This document shows positions 29,576 through 40,300 of a stretch of DNA of 64,000 bases, in pieces (position 1 is the first letter of the stretch; every line of letters starts with the position of its first letter). Both the position numbers and the translations under genes were made by a program. Under the pieces are notes generated by a model. It saw nothing but the letters and a program-made list of their open reading frames with translations, was not told where the DNA came from and made no database searches. The DNA lies in the NCBI RefSeq assembly GCF_002979975.1, contig NZ_PCQD01000001.1:1-64000 (forward strand), read 5' to 3'. This DNA is from Pseudomonas sp. MYb185. GTDB taxonomy: Bacteria > Pseudomonadota > Gammaproteobacteria > Pseudomonadales > Pseudomonadaceae.

Positions 29576-30876
29576 CAATGGGGTTCCTGTGTACGTTGGA
29601 TCAGGTGGCCGGTGGGCAGGTGCATCAGTGGATGGCTGTCCTGCACGCCCTGCATCTTGATAACCGGGAAGGCGCGTTGCACCCAGCGCAGCATCTGGAT
29701 GGCCGGGCTGTTCATCAGCAGCCTTACCTGGGGGTACATCCACAACAGCCGGTCAACGTTGTCGTTGGGTTCGTAGGGGACGTCGCCCAGACCGTCATCG
29801 TTGCGGTCCCAACCCAGGTAGTCGCTCCAGTAGTTGCCGCGTCCGTCGACCGACCACTCCTGGGTGCGGGTGGCCACGTATTTGACCTGCTGTTCATTAC
29901 CGACGAAGGCGTTGTCGCTGATCTTGTTGTTCTCCGAGCCGGCGGTCAGGTGAATGCCCAGGTTGCTGCGCTCGAAGTGGTTGCCCTGGATGGTATTGAA
30001 CAGTGAGTTGTAGATGAACAGCGCCTTGCCCTCGCCACCCTTGATCATGCTGTCATCGCCGGTCTGGCCGCGCTGCACGTTGGATACGATATTGTTGTTG
30101 ATGGTCGAGTAGGTGATGAAGTTCATCAGCATGCCGTAGTTGCGGTCGTCCTCGGAGCGGTTGTCCTCGACCGTCAGCATGCGGCTCTGCATCAACGCAT
30201 AGCCGGTGCGGGTGCGACGGGTGGTATTGCCGATCACCCGGTTGCTCTGGGAGAACATGTAATGGATGCCGAAGCGCAGATCCTCCATCAGGTTGCCCTG
30301 GATGAGGTTGTTGTTGGAGTTGCCGAGATAGATACCGTCACGGGTGTGTGTCACCCGGTTGTCGATGACCCGTGCCTCGCTGGTGTTGATCAGGTGAATG
30401 CCGTTGCCACGATCCTGGGAACGCAGCTGTGGATCGCCTTCGACATGGTTGTTCTCGACCAGCAGGCCGTGGGTATTGTCCGACCAGATGCCGAAGCCCT
30501 GGCCTTGCAGATGATTTTTGCGCAGCGCCACATTGCTGGCGGTGGGCTCGATGAAGATCGCCGCGTCCATATCGGTCAGGTTGCTACCCCAGTTACGCAG
30601 ACTGCAGTTCTCGATGGTCACGTCACTGGCGCGGATGGTCAGGATGTTGCCCCGGCCGCCGGATTGCAGCACGGCGCCCGTTTCGCAGCGCAGGGTAATG
30701 GGGGTGTCGATGGTGAATTGCCCGATATATTCGCCTGCGGGCAATGCCCAACCGTCTGCTTCGGCCTGCAGCGGCAGGCTGTCGATCGGTTGGGGAGAAG
30801 CGTGAACAGCGGTACCAAGGCCGCACAGCATTACAAGTGCCGGGAGCGGCCAGCGTAGGGCCTGATGCTTGAACAA
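29575..30876 (-). CDS. nosD: NosD, periplasmic right-handed beta-helix protein for NosZ copper centre assembly
   Basis: 433 residues after a TTG start at 30876, which has TAAGGA seven bases upstream and gives a proper signal peptide ([16 protein letters not shown]). The mature part is a series of about ten beta-helix (CASH) rungs with N-rich turns such as NNNLIQGN and [16 protein letters not shown] near the C-terminus, typical of NosD. It works in the periplasm with NosF and NosY on the CuZ centre. It lies 104 nt downstream of nosZ beyond a hairpin, so its level can differ from that of nosZ. No ATG suits the known N-terminus, which decides for TTG. Confidence 0.92.
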   Translation of the reverse strand: MFKHQALRWPLPALVMLCGLGTAVHASPQPIDSLPLQAEADGWALPAGEYIGQFTIDTPITLRCETGAVLQSGGRGNILTIRASDVTIENCSLRNWGSNLTDMDAAIFIEPTASNVALRKNHLQGQGFGIWSDNTHGLLVENNHVEGDPQLRSQDRGNGIHLINTSEARVIDNRVTHTRDGIYLGNSNNNLIQGNLMEDLRFGIHYMFSQSNRVIGNTTRRTRTGYALMQSRMLTVEDNRSEDDRNYGMLMNFITYSTINNNIVSNVQRGQTGDDSMIKGGEGKALFIYNSLFNTIQGNHFERSNLGIHLTAGSENNKISDNAFVGNEQQVKYVATRTQEWSVDGRGNYWSDYLGWDRNDDGLGDVPYEPNDNVDRLLWMYPQVRLLMNSPAIQMLRWVQRAFPVIKMQGVQDSHPLMHLPTGHLIQRTQEPH

Positions 30877-30943
30877 TGCTGTTTCCTTATGCCGTTTAGA
30901 ATGCCCGGAGTGGTGTGTGCAACGCTGAAGTCGGTGGCGACTG

Positions 30944-30969
30944 CCCGGAGCGGTGGAGGCCGCTCCGGG
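30944..30969 (-). terminator. hairpin between nosZ and nosD
   Basis: CCCGGAGCGG and CCGCTCCGGG form a perfect 10-bp stem with a 6-nt loop, starting about a dozen bases after the nosZ stop. No T tract follows. It may partly stop transcripts or stabilise the nosZ message so that the structural enzyme is made in excess of its maturation proteins. Confidence 0.5.
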
Positions 30970-30980
30970 TGCCGCTCCGG

Positions 30981-32894
30981 TCAGGCCGGCTCGACCAGCA
31001 TGCGTCCGCACATTTCCATATGCAGGGCATGACAGAACCAGCTGCAGTAGTACCAGTACGCGCCGGCCTTGTCTGCAGTGAAGGTGATTGAGGAGGTCTG
31101 TTGCGGGCTGATCTCCATGCTCACCCCGTGGTTGACCATGACGAAACCGTGGGAAACGTCCTCGATCTGGTCGATGTTGGTGATGATCACCGTGACCTCG
31201 TCGCCCTGCTTGACGGTGAACTCGTTGATGCCGAAGGACGGCGCCATGGAGATCATGTACACCCGCACCTTGTTGCCATCGCGAATGATCTTGCTATCGC
31301 TGGTCAGGTTGATGCCGTCGGCTTCCGCCATCTTCACTGTTTCTGCGAAGAAGGGGTCATTGCGGTCCCAGATCTTCTTGGTACGCAGCTGATCGCGGCG
31401 AGCCATGATGCAGTCGTGCGGTTCGGCGAACGCTGGGCCGTCATGCACCAGCACCATTTCCTCGCCGGAAATATCGATCAGTTGGTCGTTTTCCGGGTGC
31501 AATGGGCCAACCGGCAGGAACCGGTCCTTGGAGAACTTGGACAGCACCACCAGCCACTGACCATCGGCTTCGCTGGTTTCGCACAGCGAGGCGTGGGTAT
31601 GCCCAGGCTGGTAATGCACGTCGAGCTTCTGCTTGATGTAGTTGACGTTGTCGCCGTTATAGGCACGGATGGCATCTTCGATGTTCCACTTGACCACCTG
31701 GCTGTCGATGAACAGCGTGGTGTAGCCATTGCCACGACCATCGAAGGTGGTATGCAGTGGCCCGAGGCCCAGTTCCGGCTCGGCGACGATGACCTCGCGC
31801 GGGTCCTCGAACTTGTCGGCGAACAGGTCGGGCAGCTTGTCGATGGCGATCACCGAGGCGGTCGGCGACAGCTTGCCGTTGGCGATGAAGTACTTGCCAT
31901 CCGGCGATGTATTCAAGCCGTGGGGGTTCTTGGGTACCGGGATATAGCGGGTGACCTTGCTGTCCTTGCCGTCCTTCTTGCGGCCATCGACCACCGGCAC
32001 CTTGGAGTCACCCAGGGTGATGAAGTTGCCGGCCTTGACCTCGGCCTCGATGGCGTGCACGTCGAACACCACCACCCAGTCGCGCTCGTTGCGCATGGTG
32101 CCGCCCAGGTCCAGCGCCTTCTCCGAGTTGTAGCAGGTGGAGGCGGTGAAGCGGCCGGTGTAGTCCATGTCGGTATTGTCGAGGTTGCCGTCGACGATCA
32201 CCTGCCAGGCCACTTCCATGGTCTCGGCATCCACCGCGTTGTACATGGTGAAGCTGTTTTCATCCAGCATGTCGAAGTTGGTGCCATCGTTCGGGTGCGG
32301 GATGATGAACTCGGCGTTACAGAATACGTACTTGGTATGCGGCACCTTCTGCAGACGCAGACCATGGATGGCCTGGACGTTGGGGATGGTGGTGATCTTG
32401 TCCGTCTTCATGATATCCAGACGGATACGCGCCACGCGGCTGTTGGCCTTGTCGTTGATGAACAGATACTTGCCGTCGTACTTGCCGTCGGTCATCGACA
32501 GGTGAGGATGGTGGCAGTCGCCGTTGGCGAACCGGGCGCTCTCGCCCATGATCGCCTTGCTCTCGTTGGTCAGACCCCAGCCGGTGGCCGAATCGACGTT
32601 GAACACCGGGATGCGCATCAGCTCGCGCATGGACGGAATGCCCAGCACGCGCACTTCGCCCTGGTGACCACCGGACCAGAAGCCGTAGTAGTCGTCCAGT
32701 TCACCCGGGCCGACGTGGATTTTCGACTGGGCATCCTTGACCGCCTGGGCCCAGCTTTCACGACTCATCACCGCGCCGCCGAAGGCGGTTGCTGCGACGG
32801 CAGCACCGGTCATCGCACTGGCGCCGAGAAAACCGCGCCGGCTCAGACCCTTGGATTCCGGGTTGGCCGGAGGGTTGTTGGGTTTATCGCTCAT
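30981..32894 (-). CDS. nosZ: nitrous-oxide reductase
   Basis: Periplasmic multicopper enzyme that reduces N2O to N2, the last step of denitrification. 637 residues. The leader has the twin-arginine motif SRRGFLG at about 18-24, followed by an alanine-rich hydrophobic stretch, marking clade I NosZ. The seven-bladed propeller part carries CuZ histidines, e.g. GDCHHPHLS near 125; the C-terminal cupredoxin domain has the CuA set [12 protein letters not shown]. Located 41 nt after nosR and before nosD, F, Y, L and tatE in the standard order. It is probably made both from the nosR promoter and possibly its own. Confidence 0.97.
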   Translation of the reverse strand: MSDKPNNPPANPESKGLSRRGFLGASAMTGAAVAATAFGGAVMSRESWAQAVKDAQSKIHVGPGELDDYYGFWSGGHQGEVRVLGIPSMRELMRIPVFNVDSATGWGLTNESKAIMGESARFANGDCHHPHLSMTDGKYDGKYLFINDKANSRVARIRLDIMKTDKITTIPNVQAIHGLRLQKVPHTKYVFCNAEFIIPHPNDGTNFDMLDENSFTMYNAVDAETMEVAWQVIVDGNLDNTDMDYTGRFTASTCYNSEKALDLGGTMRNERDWVVVFDVHAIEAEVKAGNFITLGDSKVPVVDGRKKDGKDSKVTRYIPVPKNPHGLNTSPDGKYFIANGKLSPTASVIAIDKLPDLFADKFEDPREVIVAEPELGLGPLHTTFDGRGNGYTTLFIDSQVVKWNIEDAIRAYNGDNVNYIKQKLDVHYQPGHTHASLCETSEADGQWLVVLSKFSKDRFLPVGPLHPENDQLIDISGEEMVLVHDGPAFAEPHDCIMARRDQLRTKKIWDRNDPFFAETVKMAEADGINLTSDSKIIRDGNKVRVYMISMAPSFGINEFTVKQGDEVTVIITNIDQIEDVSHGFVMVNHGVSMEISPQQTSSITFTADKAGAYWYYCSWFCHALHMEMCGRMLVEPA

Positions 32895-32935
32895 GTTCAG
32901 CTCCTTGTTGGGCAGATCTTGGTTGACCGTTTGGG

Positions 32936-35101
32936 TCAGGGTTCAACTACTTGCACTACCGGTATCAATTGCTCATCCGGTGTTTTCTTTCCACGTGTCT
33001 TGCGCTTGTTCTTGAGAATCAGCGGAGGGCACTTGTTTTCGTTGTGATAGGTCATCTGGCAATCGAGGCAGTAGTGGCACTCGTTGTGGTTGATGTGCCC
33101 ATCTGGGTGAATGGCCTGGATCTCGCACTCCTTGGCGCACAGCTGGCACGGGTTGCCGCATTCCTTGCGGCGCTTGAGCCAGTCGAACAGGCGCACGCGG
33201 CTGGTGACCGAGAGGGCTGCGCCCAGCGGGCAGATGTAGCGGCAGAACACCTTGCGGGTGAAGATGTTGACCACCAGCAGGATCACGGCATAGAGCACGA
33301 ACCACCACTGGCGGTCGAACTTCAGGGTGATGGCGGTCTTGAATGGCTCGACCTCGGCGGCCTTCTCGGCCAGCGCCATCGACTCCAGGGAGATGCCGAA
33401 CAGCACCAGCAGGATGATGTACTTGATCGCCCACAGCCGCTCGTGCACTGCGAAGGGCAGCTCGTACTGGGGAATCTTCAGCTTGCGGGCGATTTCGTTG
33501 ATCAACTCCTGCAGCGCGCCGAACGGGCATAGCCAGCCGCAGAACACGCCGCGGCCCCAGAGCAGGATGCTGGCGGCGGTGAAGGTCCAGATGATGAAGA
33601 TCACCGGGTCGCTGAGGAACAGTTCCCAGCGGAACTCGGTTACCAGCGCATGCACGAAGGTCAGCACGTTGACGATCGACAGCTGCCCCAGTGCGTACCA
33701 GCCGATGAACACCACGGTGAAGGTCAGGTAGCCGTGGCGCAGCCAGCGCAGGAAATTCGGGTGCCGGGCGAAATTGTCCTGGAAGAACAGGATTACCGTC
33801 AGCAGTAGCAAGGCCGCCAGGATCACGCCCACCTGGAAACTCTTCTGGTACCAGATATTGACCCACACCGGGCGGTTGGCTTCCTCGATCGCGCGCAGCT
33901 CCTCGGGGGTGGGCACCGGACGTTCGATGTACTGTTCGGGCGTCTCGTAGGGCAGCTCGAAACTGGTGAAGATGCTGTCCACCGGCCCGGTCTGGCGGCG
34001 TACCAGCAGTTCCAGTGTCCAGGGTGCGCCGGGGTCGAAACGGGCCTCCTCGCGCAGGATGAAGATGGCCATCTCCTGAAAGCGCGGTGCGCCCTCGGCC
34101 ATGACGTCATACAGGCGGATATGATCCAGGTCGCGGAAGCTGAGGATATTGCCGAACTGGCGAATCTGTACCCGGTCGAAGATGCCGCCGCGCACATAGC
34201 CCGAGCCCTTGAATGAATACCGGCCGCTGCCGAGCACGGCAAAGGCGTGCTCGCCGGGCTTGAGCTCCTCCATCAGGAAGCGGTACTGGTTGTCGCCGAG
34301 CAGGTTGCGGCCCACGGTCGGGGCGTTGAGCCAGGCAGCGTACAGGTCGATGAAGGTGGCATCCGCCTGGTCCGCTGGCGCCTCGTCGATGCCTTCGGCC
34401 TCGGTACCTTTGAATGCCTGGTTGATATCGGCATTGGTCAGCAACAGACGCCGGATCGAGCCATCACCGGTCAGTTCACTCCAGCCGGCTGGCTGGTACA
34501 CATCCTCGCGCACGGTCGATGGCCGTCCGCGGGTACCGCTGCTGCTCTGTACCAGGCCCAGTGAGGCGCCCACTTCCTGGGCCGCGCGCATGACGATCTC
34601 ATTGATCACCATCACCGTTACCGTAGCGCCGGATACCGCATCCACGGTAATTGCGTTGGGGTCGCTGGAACGGCCCACCACCACCCGCTGATCGGCCCTG
34701 ATACCGGCATAACGGGCATTGAAGTCATGCAGCCGCTGTTCGGGGATGCCGATCAGCAGGATGGGTTCATGATGCTCCAGCACATAGGCATCGACGATCA
34801 CGCCATCGGTATCCAGCAGAATACCCATATTGACCGGCTTGCCCGAATAGGCCGGGATATTGAACACGTCGATGCTTTCGAAGGCATAGCCGAAGACGGT
34901 GCCGACGCCATCGGTGAGAGTACGTACACGGTACTCGCCCTCGGGCTCGGAGATGACCGTGACATCGGGAAAGAACTGCTCGATCCGTTGTTCCAGAAGG
35001 GCAGGGGTGGTGGCGAACGCCGGGGCCAATGAAAGCATGCCGAACAGCAACGCAATGCTCAGCAGCAACCGGCTGCTGATCACAGCAATCAACGACTTCA
35101 T
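32936..35101 (-). CDS. nosR: NosR, membrane flavo-iron-sulfur protein for N2O respiration
   Basis: 721-residue inner membrane protein needed for nos expression and electron supply to NosZ. Order of parts: signal peptide (1-30), periplasmic FMN-binding domain with covalent-flavin motif [10 protein letters not shown] near residue 170, about six membrane helices, two CX3CP motifs (CGWLCPFGA and CRYICPLGA) and a C-terminal polyferredoxin with [13 protein letters not shown] and CHYCLDC. This is the full NosR layout. AGGAAACG precedes the ATG. An FNR/DNR box and a -10 hexamer lie just upstream, making this the first gene of the nos operon. Confidence 0.96.
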   Translation of the reverse strand: MKSLIAVISSRLLLSIALLFGMLSLAPAFATTPALLEQRIEQFFPDVTVISEPEGEYRVRTLTDGVGTVFGYAFESIDVFNIPAYSGKPVNMGILLDTDGVIVDAYVLEHHEPILLIGIPEQRLHDFNARYAGIRADQRVVVGRSSDPNAITVDAVSGATVTVMVINEIVMRAAQEVGASLGLVQSSSGTRGRPSTVREDVYQPAGWSELTGDGSIRRLLLTNADINQAFKGTEAEGIDEAPADQADATFIDLYAAWLNAPTVGRNLLGDNQYRFLMEELKPGEHAFAVLGSGRYSFKGSGYVRGGIFDRVQIRQFGNILSFRDLDHIRLYDVMAEGAPRFQEMAIFILREEARFDPGAPWTLELLVRRQTGPVDSIFTSFELPYETPEQYIERPVPTPEELRAIEEANRPVWVNIWYQKSFQVGVILAALLLLTVILFFQDNFARHPNFLRWLRHGYLTFTVVFIGWYALGQLSIVNVLTFVHALVTEFRWELFLSDPVIFIIWTFTAASILLWGRGVFCGWLCPFGALQELINEIARKLKIPQYELPFAVHERLWAIKYIILLVLFGISLESMALAEKAAEVEPFKTAITLKFDRQWWFVLYAVILLVVNIFTRKVFCRYICPLGAALSVTSRVRLFDWLKRRKECGNPCQLCAKECEIQAIHPDGHINHNECHYCLDCQMTYHNENKCPPLILKNKRKTRGKKTPDEQLIPVVQVVEP

Positions 35102-35131
35102 AGCGGGGCGTTTCCTATCGAGAGTAGCGTC

Positions 35132-35137
35132 ATTTTA
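35132..35137 (-). promoter_or_regulatory. -10 hexamer of the nosR promoter
   Basis: TAAAAT on the minus strand (five of six bases of TATAAT). It is 23 nt past the FNR/DNR box, which puts that box centre near -41.5 relative to the expected start around 35125, the geometry of a class II FNR-activated promoter. Confidence 0.65.
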
Positions 35138-35160
35138 GTTGTTTCCAGCTTCATCAAGAC

Positions 35161-35174
35161 TTGATCAGCATCAA
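35161..35174. promoter_or_regulatory. FNR/ANR/DNR-type box before nosR
   Basis: TTGATCAGCATCAA matches the TTGATN4ATCAA consensus without a mismatch. It lies 60 nt upstream of the nosR start, in the gap between nosR and the norR-type gene. DNR or ANR, the CRP/FNR regulators of denitrification in pseudomonads, are the expected binders, linking nos expression to low oxygen and NO. Confidence 0.85.
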
Positions 35175-35223
35175 GGGTCTGTCAAATCAACACTTAAGGT
35201 ATGGGTATAGGCCTGGGCTGCCA

Positions 35224-36807
35224 TCATCCCGGTTCAAGCGGCCTGCCATCGTCCCGGTTGGAACAGCGCAGCCCCAGCCGGCGCGCCAACCGGTGCAAAT
35301 TGCCGCGGTCGATCTGCAAAGCGCGGGCAGTGGCGGACAGGTTGCCCTGGTGATGTTCCAGCACCGCTTCGATGAGCTGGCGCTGATAGCCATCCACCGC
35401 CTCACGTAGTCCGCAGGACCACGGTGTGCGCTCAATGGGGTCGGTGGTCAGTACGGTCGTCGCAGGGTTACCCAGGCCCAGATCGGTCGCCGACAATTGC
35501 AGCAGCTGGGAGGCCGGCAGGCCCCTGGCACGCGCCTTGAGCACGGCACGCCCGATCAGGTGTTCGAGCTCACGCACATTGCCCGGCCAGTCATACATCA
35601 GCAGGGCCCGGCGGGCATCGCTGCCGAGGGCAGCGTTACGTACCTGCAGCCGGGTGCGGCACTGTTCGAGAAAATAGCCTGCCAGCAACAACACATCGCC
35701 CTGGCGCTCGCGCAGCGGGGGCACATGCAGCGGATAGGCTCCGAGGCGGTGGTACAGGTCGGCACGGAAGCGCCCGGCGCGCACGGCGGCAGCCAGGTCG
35801 CGGTTGGTGGCGGCAAGGATACGGACATCGACATGGTGATCCCGGTCCGAACCCAGGCGTTGCAACTGGCCACTCTGCAGCACCCGCAGCAACTTGGCCT
35901 GCACACTCAGCGGCAACTCGCCGACCTCATCCAGGAACAGGGTGCCACCGTCGGCCAGTTCGAACTTGCCGGCACGCGCGGTGCTGGCGCCGGAGAAGGC
36001 TCCGCGCACATGGCCGAACAGCTCGCTTTCCACCAGCGACTCGGGCAGGGCGGCGCAGTTGAGGCTGATCAGCGGCTTGCTCCAGCGCTCGGATTGGCGA
36101 TGCACTGCCTGGGCCACCAACTCCTTGCCGGTACCGGTTTCGCCGCTGATCAACACCGCCAGCGGGCTTTTGGCCACCAGCGCGATCTCCTCCAGCAACT
36201 GCCGGTGAGTGTCGCTCTGGCCGATCAGCTCCCGGACAGGCAACTGATGAGCGGCCTCGCGCCAGGTCTCTGCCAGCCGCCGCTCGTGCTCGGCCTGGCG
36301 CGCCAGACTGTGCATGCGCTCGCAGGCCTTGACCGTGGCGGCTGCCAGATGGGTAAAGGCTTCCAGGCTGGGCAGGTCGATGCAGCCGAAGCGCGCGGGG
36401 TCCAGCGAGTCCAGCGTCAGTACACCCCAGGGGCGGTCATCGATGTACAGCGGGCAGCCCAGGCAGTCATGCACCTGCAGCTGCCCCGGTGCGCCTTCGA
36501 CCAGACCGTCGTAAGGATCGGGCAGCTCGCAGTCGGCGGCGAAGCGGGTCGCCCCGCGGCTGGCCAGTATTGCCTGCAACCGCGGGTGCTGATCCACCCT
36601 GAAGCGCCGGCCCAGGGTGTCCGGGCTCAGGCCATGTACGGCCAGCGGCACCAGCTTGTCGCCCTCCAGCCGCAGCAGCGCCAGGGCATCGCAGGGCAGA
36701 CAGGCCTGTACCGCCAGCAACAGGCGCCGGTAACGTTCTGGCTGCGGCAGATCGCGGCTGAGATCGTCGAGCAGGGGCAGCAGGGCAGTAAGCGGTGAAT
36801 GATCCAT
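35224..36807 (-). CDS. norR: NorR-type nitric oxide-sensing sigma-54 activator
   Basis: 527 residues in three parts: an N-terminal GAF domain (about 15-175) with the DCELPDPYDG segment that in E. coli NorR surrounds the haem-free iron ligands; an AAA+ domain with GETGTGKE (Walker A) and LFLDEVGELP (Walker B); and a C-terminal Fis-type helix-turn-helix ending NLHRLARRLG. The sigma-54 contact loop reads GAFSGA instead of the usual GAFTGA. ATG at 36807 fits the family N-terminus better than the TTG at 36825. Typical targets (flavorubredoxin, flavohaemoglobin or NO reductase genes) are not in the window; its neighbours are nosR and a small envelope gene. Confidence 0.85.
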   Translation of the reverse strand: MDHSPLTALLPLLDDLSRDLPQPERYRRLLLAVQACLPCDALALLRLEGDKLVPLAVHGLSPDTLGRRFRVDQHPRLQAILASRGATRFAADCELPDPYDGLVEGAPGQLQVHDCLGCPLYIDDRPWGVLTLDSLDPARFGCIDLPSLEAFTHLAAATVKACERMHSLARQAEHERRLAETWREAAHQLPVRELIGQSDTHRQLLEEIALVAKSPLAVLISGETGTGKELVAQAVHRQSERWSKPLISLNCAALPESLVESELFGHVRGAFSGASTARAGKFELADGGTLFLDEVGELPLSVQAKLLRVLQSGQLQRLGSDRDHHVDVRILAATNRDLAAAVRAGRFRADLYHRLGAYPLHVPPLRERQGDVLLLAGYFLEQCRTRLQVRNAALGSDARRALLMYDWPGNVRELEHLIGRAVLKARARGLPASQLLQLSATDLGLGNPATTVLTTDPIERTPWSCGLREAVDGYQRQLIEAVLEHHQGNLSATARALQIDRGNLHRLARRLGLRCSNRDDGRPLEPG

Positions 36808-36887
36808 AAATCGTCTTTTTGACAACGCCTTGGGTTTTTTAACCAGAAGCTGAGTTGTGAATATGACGACTGCGGCGGGATAAGTCC

Positions 36888-36901
36888 TTGATTCAGGTCA
36901 A
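36888..36901. promoter_or_regulatory. near-consensus FNR/ANR/DNR box between norR and the glycine-zipper gene
   Basis: TTGATTCAGGTCAA differs from TTGATN4ATCAA by one base. It could serve either divergent gene. On the minus strand a CATATT lies 22 nt past it (36860-36865), the right distance for a class II promoter of norR; on the plus strand no fair -10 is seen at that distance. Confidence 0.5.
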
Positions 36902-36971
36902 TTCAAGGGTTGGCACGTTTCGTGATGGGGAAACAGGGAAGCCCACACCTGTACAACTTGAGGAGAACTAC

Positions 36972-37337
36972 ATGAAACGTATCGCGACTATCGGACTGGC
37001 AATGACCCTGACTGCTCTGAGCATGTCGACGTTGGCCGCTGAGGTCATCGCCGAAACGACCGACAGCACGGCCGGCGGCGCCCTTGGTGCGACCACCGGG
37101 GTGATGATCGGCGGTGCTGCCGGTGGCCCGTTGGGGGCGCTGGTCGGTGCTGGTGTGGGTCTGCTGCTCGGCAAGGGGGTGCAACAGGCCGCCGGCCTGG
37201 AGGAGCGCGCCTATGCCGTGCGCACGGCCGGTGGTGAGACGCAGGTGGTACGCTCGCCCACCGCCGAGTTCGCCATCGGCCAGCAGGTCGAGCGGCGGGG
37301 AAATCGGTTGCAGGCTGGGGCGAGCCTGAGCCGTTGA
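36972..37337 (+). CDS. secreted glycine-zipper protein of unknown function
   Basis: 121 residues with a cleavable signal peptide (1 to about 22, ending STLAA). Residues about 32-72 are a glycine-zipper stretch with repeated GG and GxxxG spacing (GGALGATTG, GGAAGGPLGALVGAGVG), long enough to insert into or associate with a membrane, as in outer membrane proteins of the glycine-zipper families. The last 45 residues are polar. GAGGAG lies nine bases before the ATG. It diverges from norR with an FNR-like box between, so it might be induced under low oxygen, which is inference. It converges with the RND pump gene. Confidence 0.75.
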   Translation: MKRIATIGLAMTLTALSMSTLAAEVIAETTDSTAGGALGATTGVMIGGAAGGPLGALVGAGVGLLLGKGVQQAAGLEERAYAVRTAGGETQVVRSPTAEFAIGQQVERRGNRLQAGASLSR

Positions 37338-37369
37338 GGGGACGGCTTACCGGGCGAGTGCCATCAGGC

Positions 37370-40300
37370 TCAGGCCCGGGACTCGCCTTCGTCGACGCGG
37401 AACCAGGCGGCGTACAGTGCTGGTAGAAACAGCAGCGTGAGCGCTGTGGCCACCGTCAGACCGCCCATGATCGCCACCGCCATCGGCCCGAAGAACACGC
37501 TGCGCGACAGCGGGATCATCGCCAGGATCGCCGCCAGCGCGGTCAGGACGATGGGCCGGAAGCGGCGCACCGTGGCATCGATGATGGCGTGCCAGCGATC
37601 ATGTCCGGCGGCGATATCCTGTTCGATCTGATCGACCAGGATCACCGAGTTACGCATGATCATGCCCGACAGCGCGATGCTGCCGAGCATGGCGACGAAG
37701 CCGAAGGGCTCGCCGAAGGCCAGCAGGAACAGGGTCACGCCGATCAGCCCCAGCGGTGCGGTGAGAAATACCATGATCGAGCGCGAGATGCTGCGCAGTT
37801 GCACCATCAACAGGGTCATCACCACCAGCCCGAGCAAGGGCAGCCCCTGCATGATGGATTTCTGGCCGCGGGTCGAATCCTCCATCGTGCCGCCCGTCTC
37901 CAGGCGGTAGCCATCGGGCAGTTCGGCGCGGATCGGCTGCAATGAGGGCATGATCTGCTGGACCAGGCTGGCGGGCTGCTCCGGACCGTGGATATCACCG
38001 CGTACGGTCACCGTGGGCAAGCGGTCACGGCGCCAGATGACCCCTTCCTCGAAGCCATACTCCAGGGTGGCGACCTGCTCCAGCGCGACGCTGCGCCCAT
38101 CGCCGGTGGGGATCGCCAGGCTCGGCAGTTGCTGCAGTGCTTCGCGTTCCTGGGGGGTGCCGCGCAGCAGGATCTCGATCAGCTCATCACCCTCGCGGAA
38201 CTGGCTGACCGAGCTGCCGGTCAGCTGGCTGGCAAGAAAGCCCGATACGTCGCTGGTGCTCAGGCCCATGGCCCGGGCGCGTTCCTGGTCGATGTCCAGG
38301 TACACCACCTTGCTCGGCTCTTCCCAGTTCAGGTGCACATTGCTCACCGCCGGGTTGTCGCGTACCTGGGTGGCGATCTCGCGGGCAATACGCCGCACCT
38401 CCTCGATATGCTCACCGGAGACGCGGAACTGGATCGGATAACCTACCGGTGGGCCGTTTTCCAGACGCGAGATGCGCGCGCGCAGTTCGGGGAATTCAGT
38501 GTCCAGCATGTCCATCAACCACTTGCGTATCTGCTCGCGATCATCGATGGACTTGGCCTTGACCACGAACTGGGTGAAATTGGTGGCCGGCAGTTGCTGG
38601 TCCAGCGGCAGGTAGAAACGCGGTGAACCGGTACCGACATAGGCGACGAAGTTGTCGACCCCGGGATGCTCGCGCAGGCGCTGTTCCAGGCGCAGCGCCT
38701 GGGCTTCGGTGGCCTTGAGCGAAGACCCTTCGGCGAGCGTCAGGTCGACCATCAGTTCCAGCCGGCCGGACGGCGGGAAGAACTGCTGTGGCACCAGGCG
38801 GAACAGCAGGATCGAGCCGATGAACAGCGCCACGGTCATGCCGATCACCAGCCAGTGATGGGCCACGCACCACTGCACCGTGCTGCGCACCCGCTGGTAG
38901 AAGGGCGTGGCATAGGGGTCGTGGCCGCGCGGATCGCCACCGTGCTTCTTGGCATGCAGCTTGGCCATGTCCGGCAACAGGTTGTAGCCCAGGTAAGGCA
39001 CGAAGATCACCGCCGCGATCCAGGACACCAGCAGGGCGATGGTCACCACCTGGAAGATCGCGCGGGTGTACTCGCCGACCCCGGAGGCGGCGGTGGCGAT
39101 CGGCAGGAAGCCGGCAGCGGTGATCAGCGTGCCGGTGAGCATCGGGAAGGCGGTGCTGGTCCAGGCGAAACTGGCCGCCTTGACCCGGTCGAAGCCCTGC
39201 TCCATCTTGATCACCATCATCTCCACGGCGATGATCGCATCGTCCACCATCAAGCCCAGGGCCAGCACCAGCGCACCCAGGGAGATCTTGTGCAGGCCGA
39301 TGTCGAGATAGTTCATCACCGTGAAGGTCATCGCCAGTACCAGCGGAATCGACAGGGCGACCACCAGACCGGTGCGCAGGCCGAGGGAGAAGAAGCTGAC
39401 CAGCAGTACGATGGTCACCGCCTCGGCCAGTACCTTGACGAACTCGCCGACGCTGTCACGCACCGCCTCGGGTTGGTCGGACACCTTGTGCAACTGCATG
39501 CCGACCGGCAGCGTCCGGCTCATGCGCTCGAACTCGGCTTCCAGGGTATTGCCCAGCGCCAGGATGTCGCCCCCGGCTTTCATCGACACCGCCAGTCCCA
39601 GCGCATCCTGCTCCATGAAGCGCATACGCGGTGCCATCGGATCGTTGAAGCCGCGATAGACCTCGGCTACGTCGCTGATACGGAAGGTGCGGTCACCGAC
39701 GCGGATCGGGAATGCGCGGATCTGATCGACGCTCTCGAACTGGCCGGAGACGCGCAGGCGTACCCGTTCCTTCGGCGTTTCGAAGAAGCCTGCCTCACGC
39801 AGACTGTTCTGCTCCTGCAGCGCCTGCTGCACCGCCGCCAGCGGCAGCCCCAGAGTAGCCAGCTTGAGGTTGGAGATCTCGACCCAGATCTTCTCGTCCT
39901 GCACGCCGATCAGTTCCACCTTGCCGACATCCCGGATGCGCTGCAGTTGCAGCTGCAGGCGTTCGGCATAGTCCTTGAGCACGGCGTAGTCGAAGCCATC
40001 GCCGGTCAGCGCGTAGATGTTGCCGAAGGTGGTACCGAACTCGTCGTTATAGAACGGCCCGACGATATCCGGCGGCAGGGTGTGGCGGATGTCGCCGACC
40101 TTCTTGCGCAACTGGTACCACAGCTCGGGTATCTCCCCGGCCTTCATGCTGTCCAGGGCGACGAAGGTGATGGTTGATTCGCCGGGCCGGGAGTAGGACA
40201 CCACCTGCTGGTAGGCGCCGGTCTCCATGACCTTCTGTTCTATACGGTCGGATACCTGGCGCGCCACCTCCTCGGCGGTAGCGCCCGGCCAGGCGGTGCG

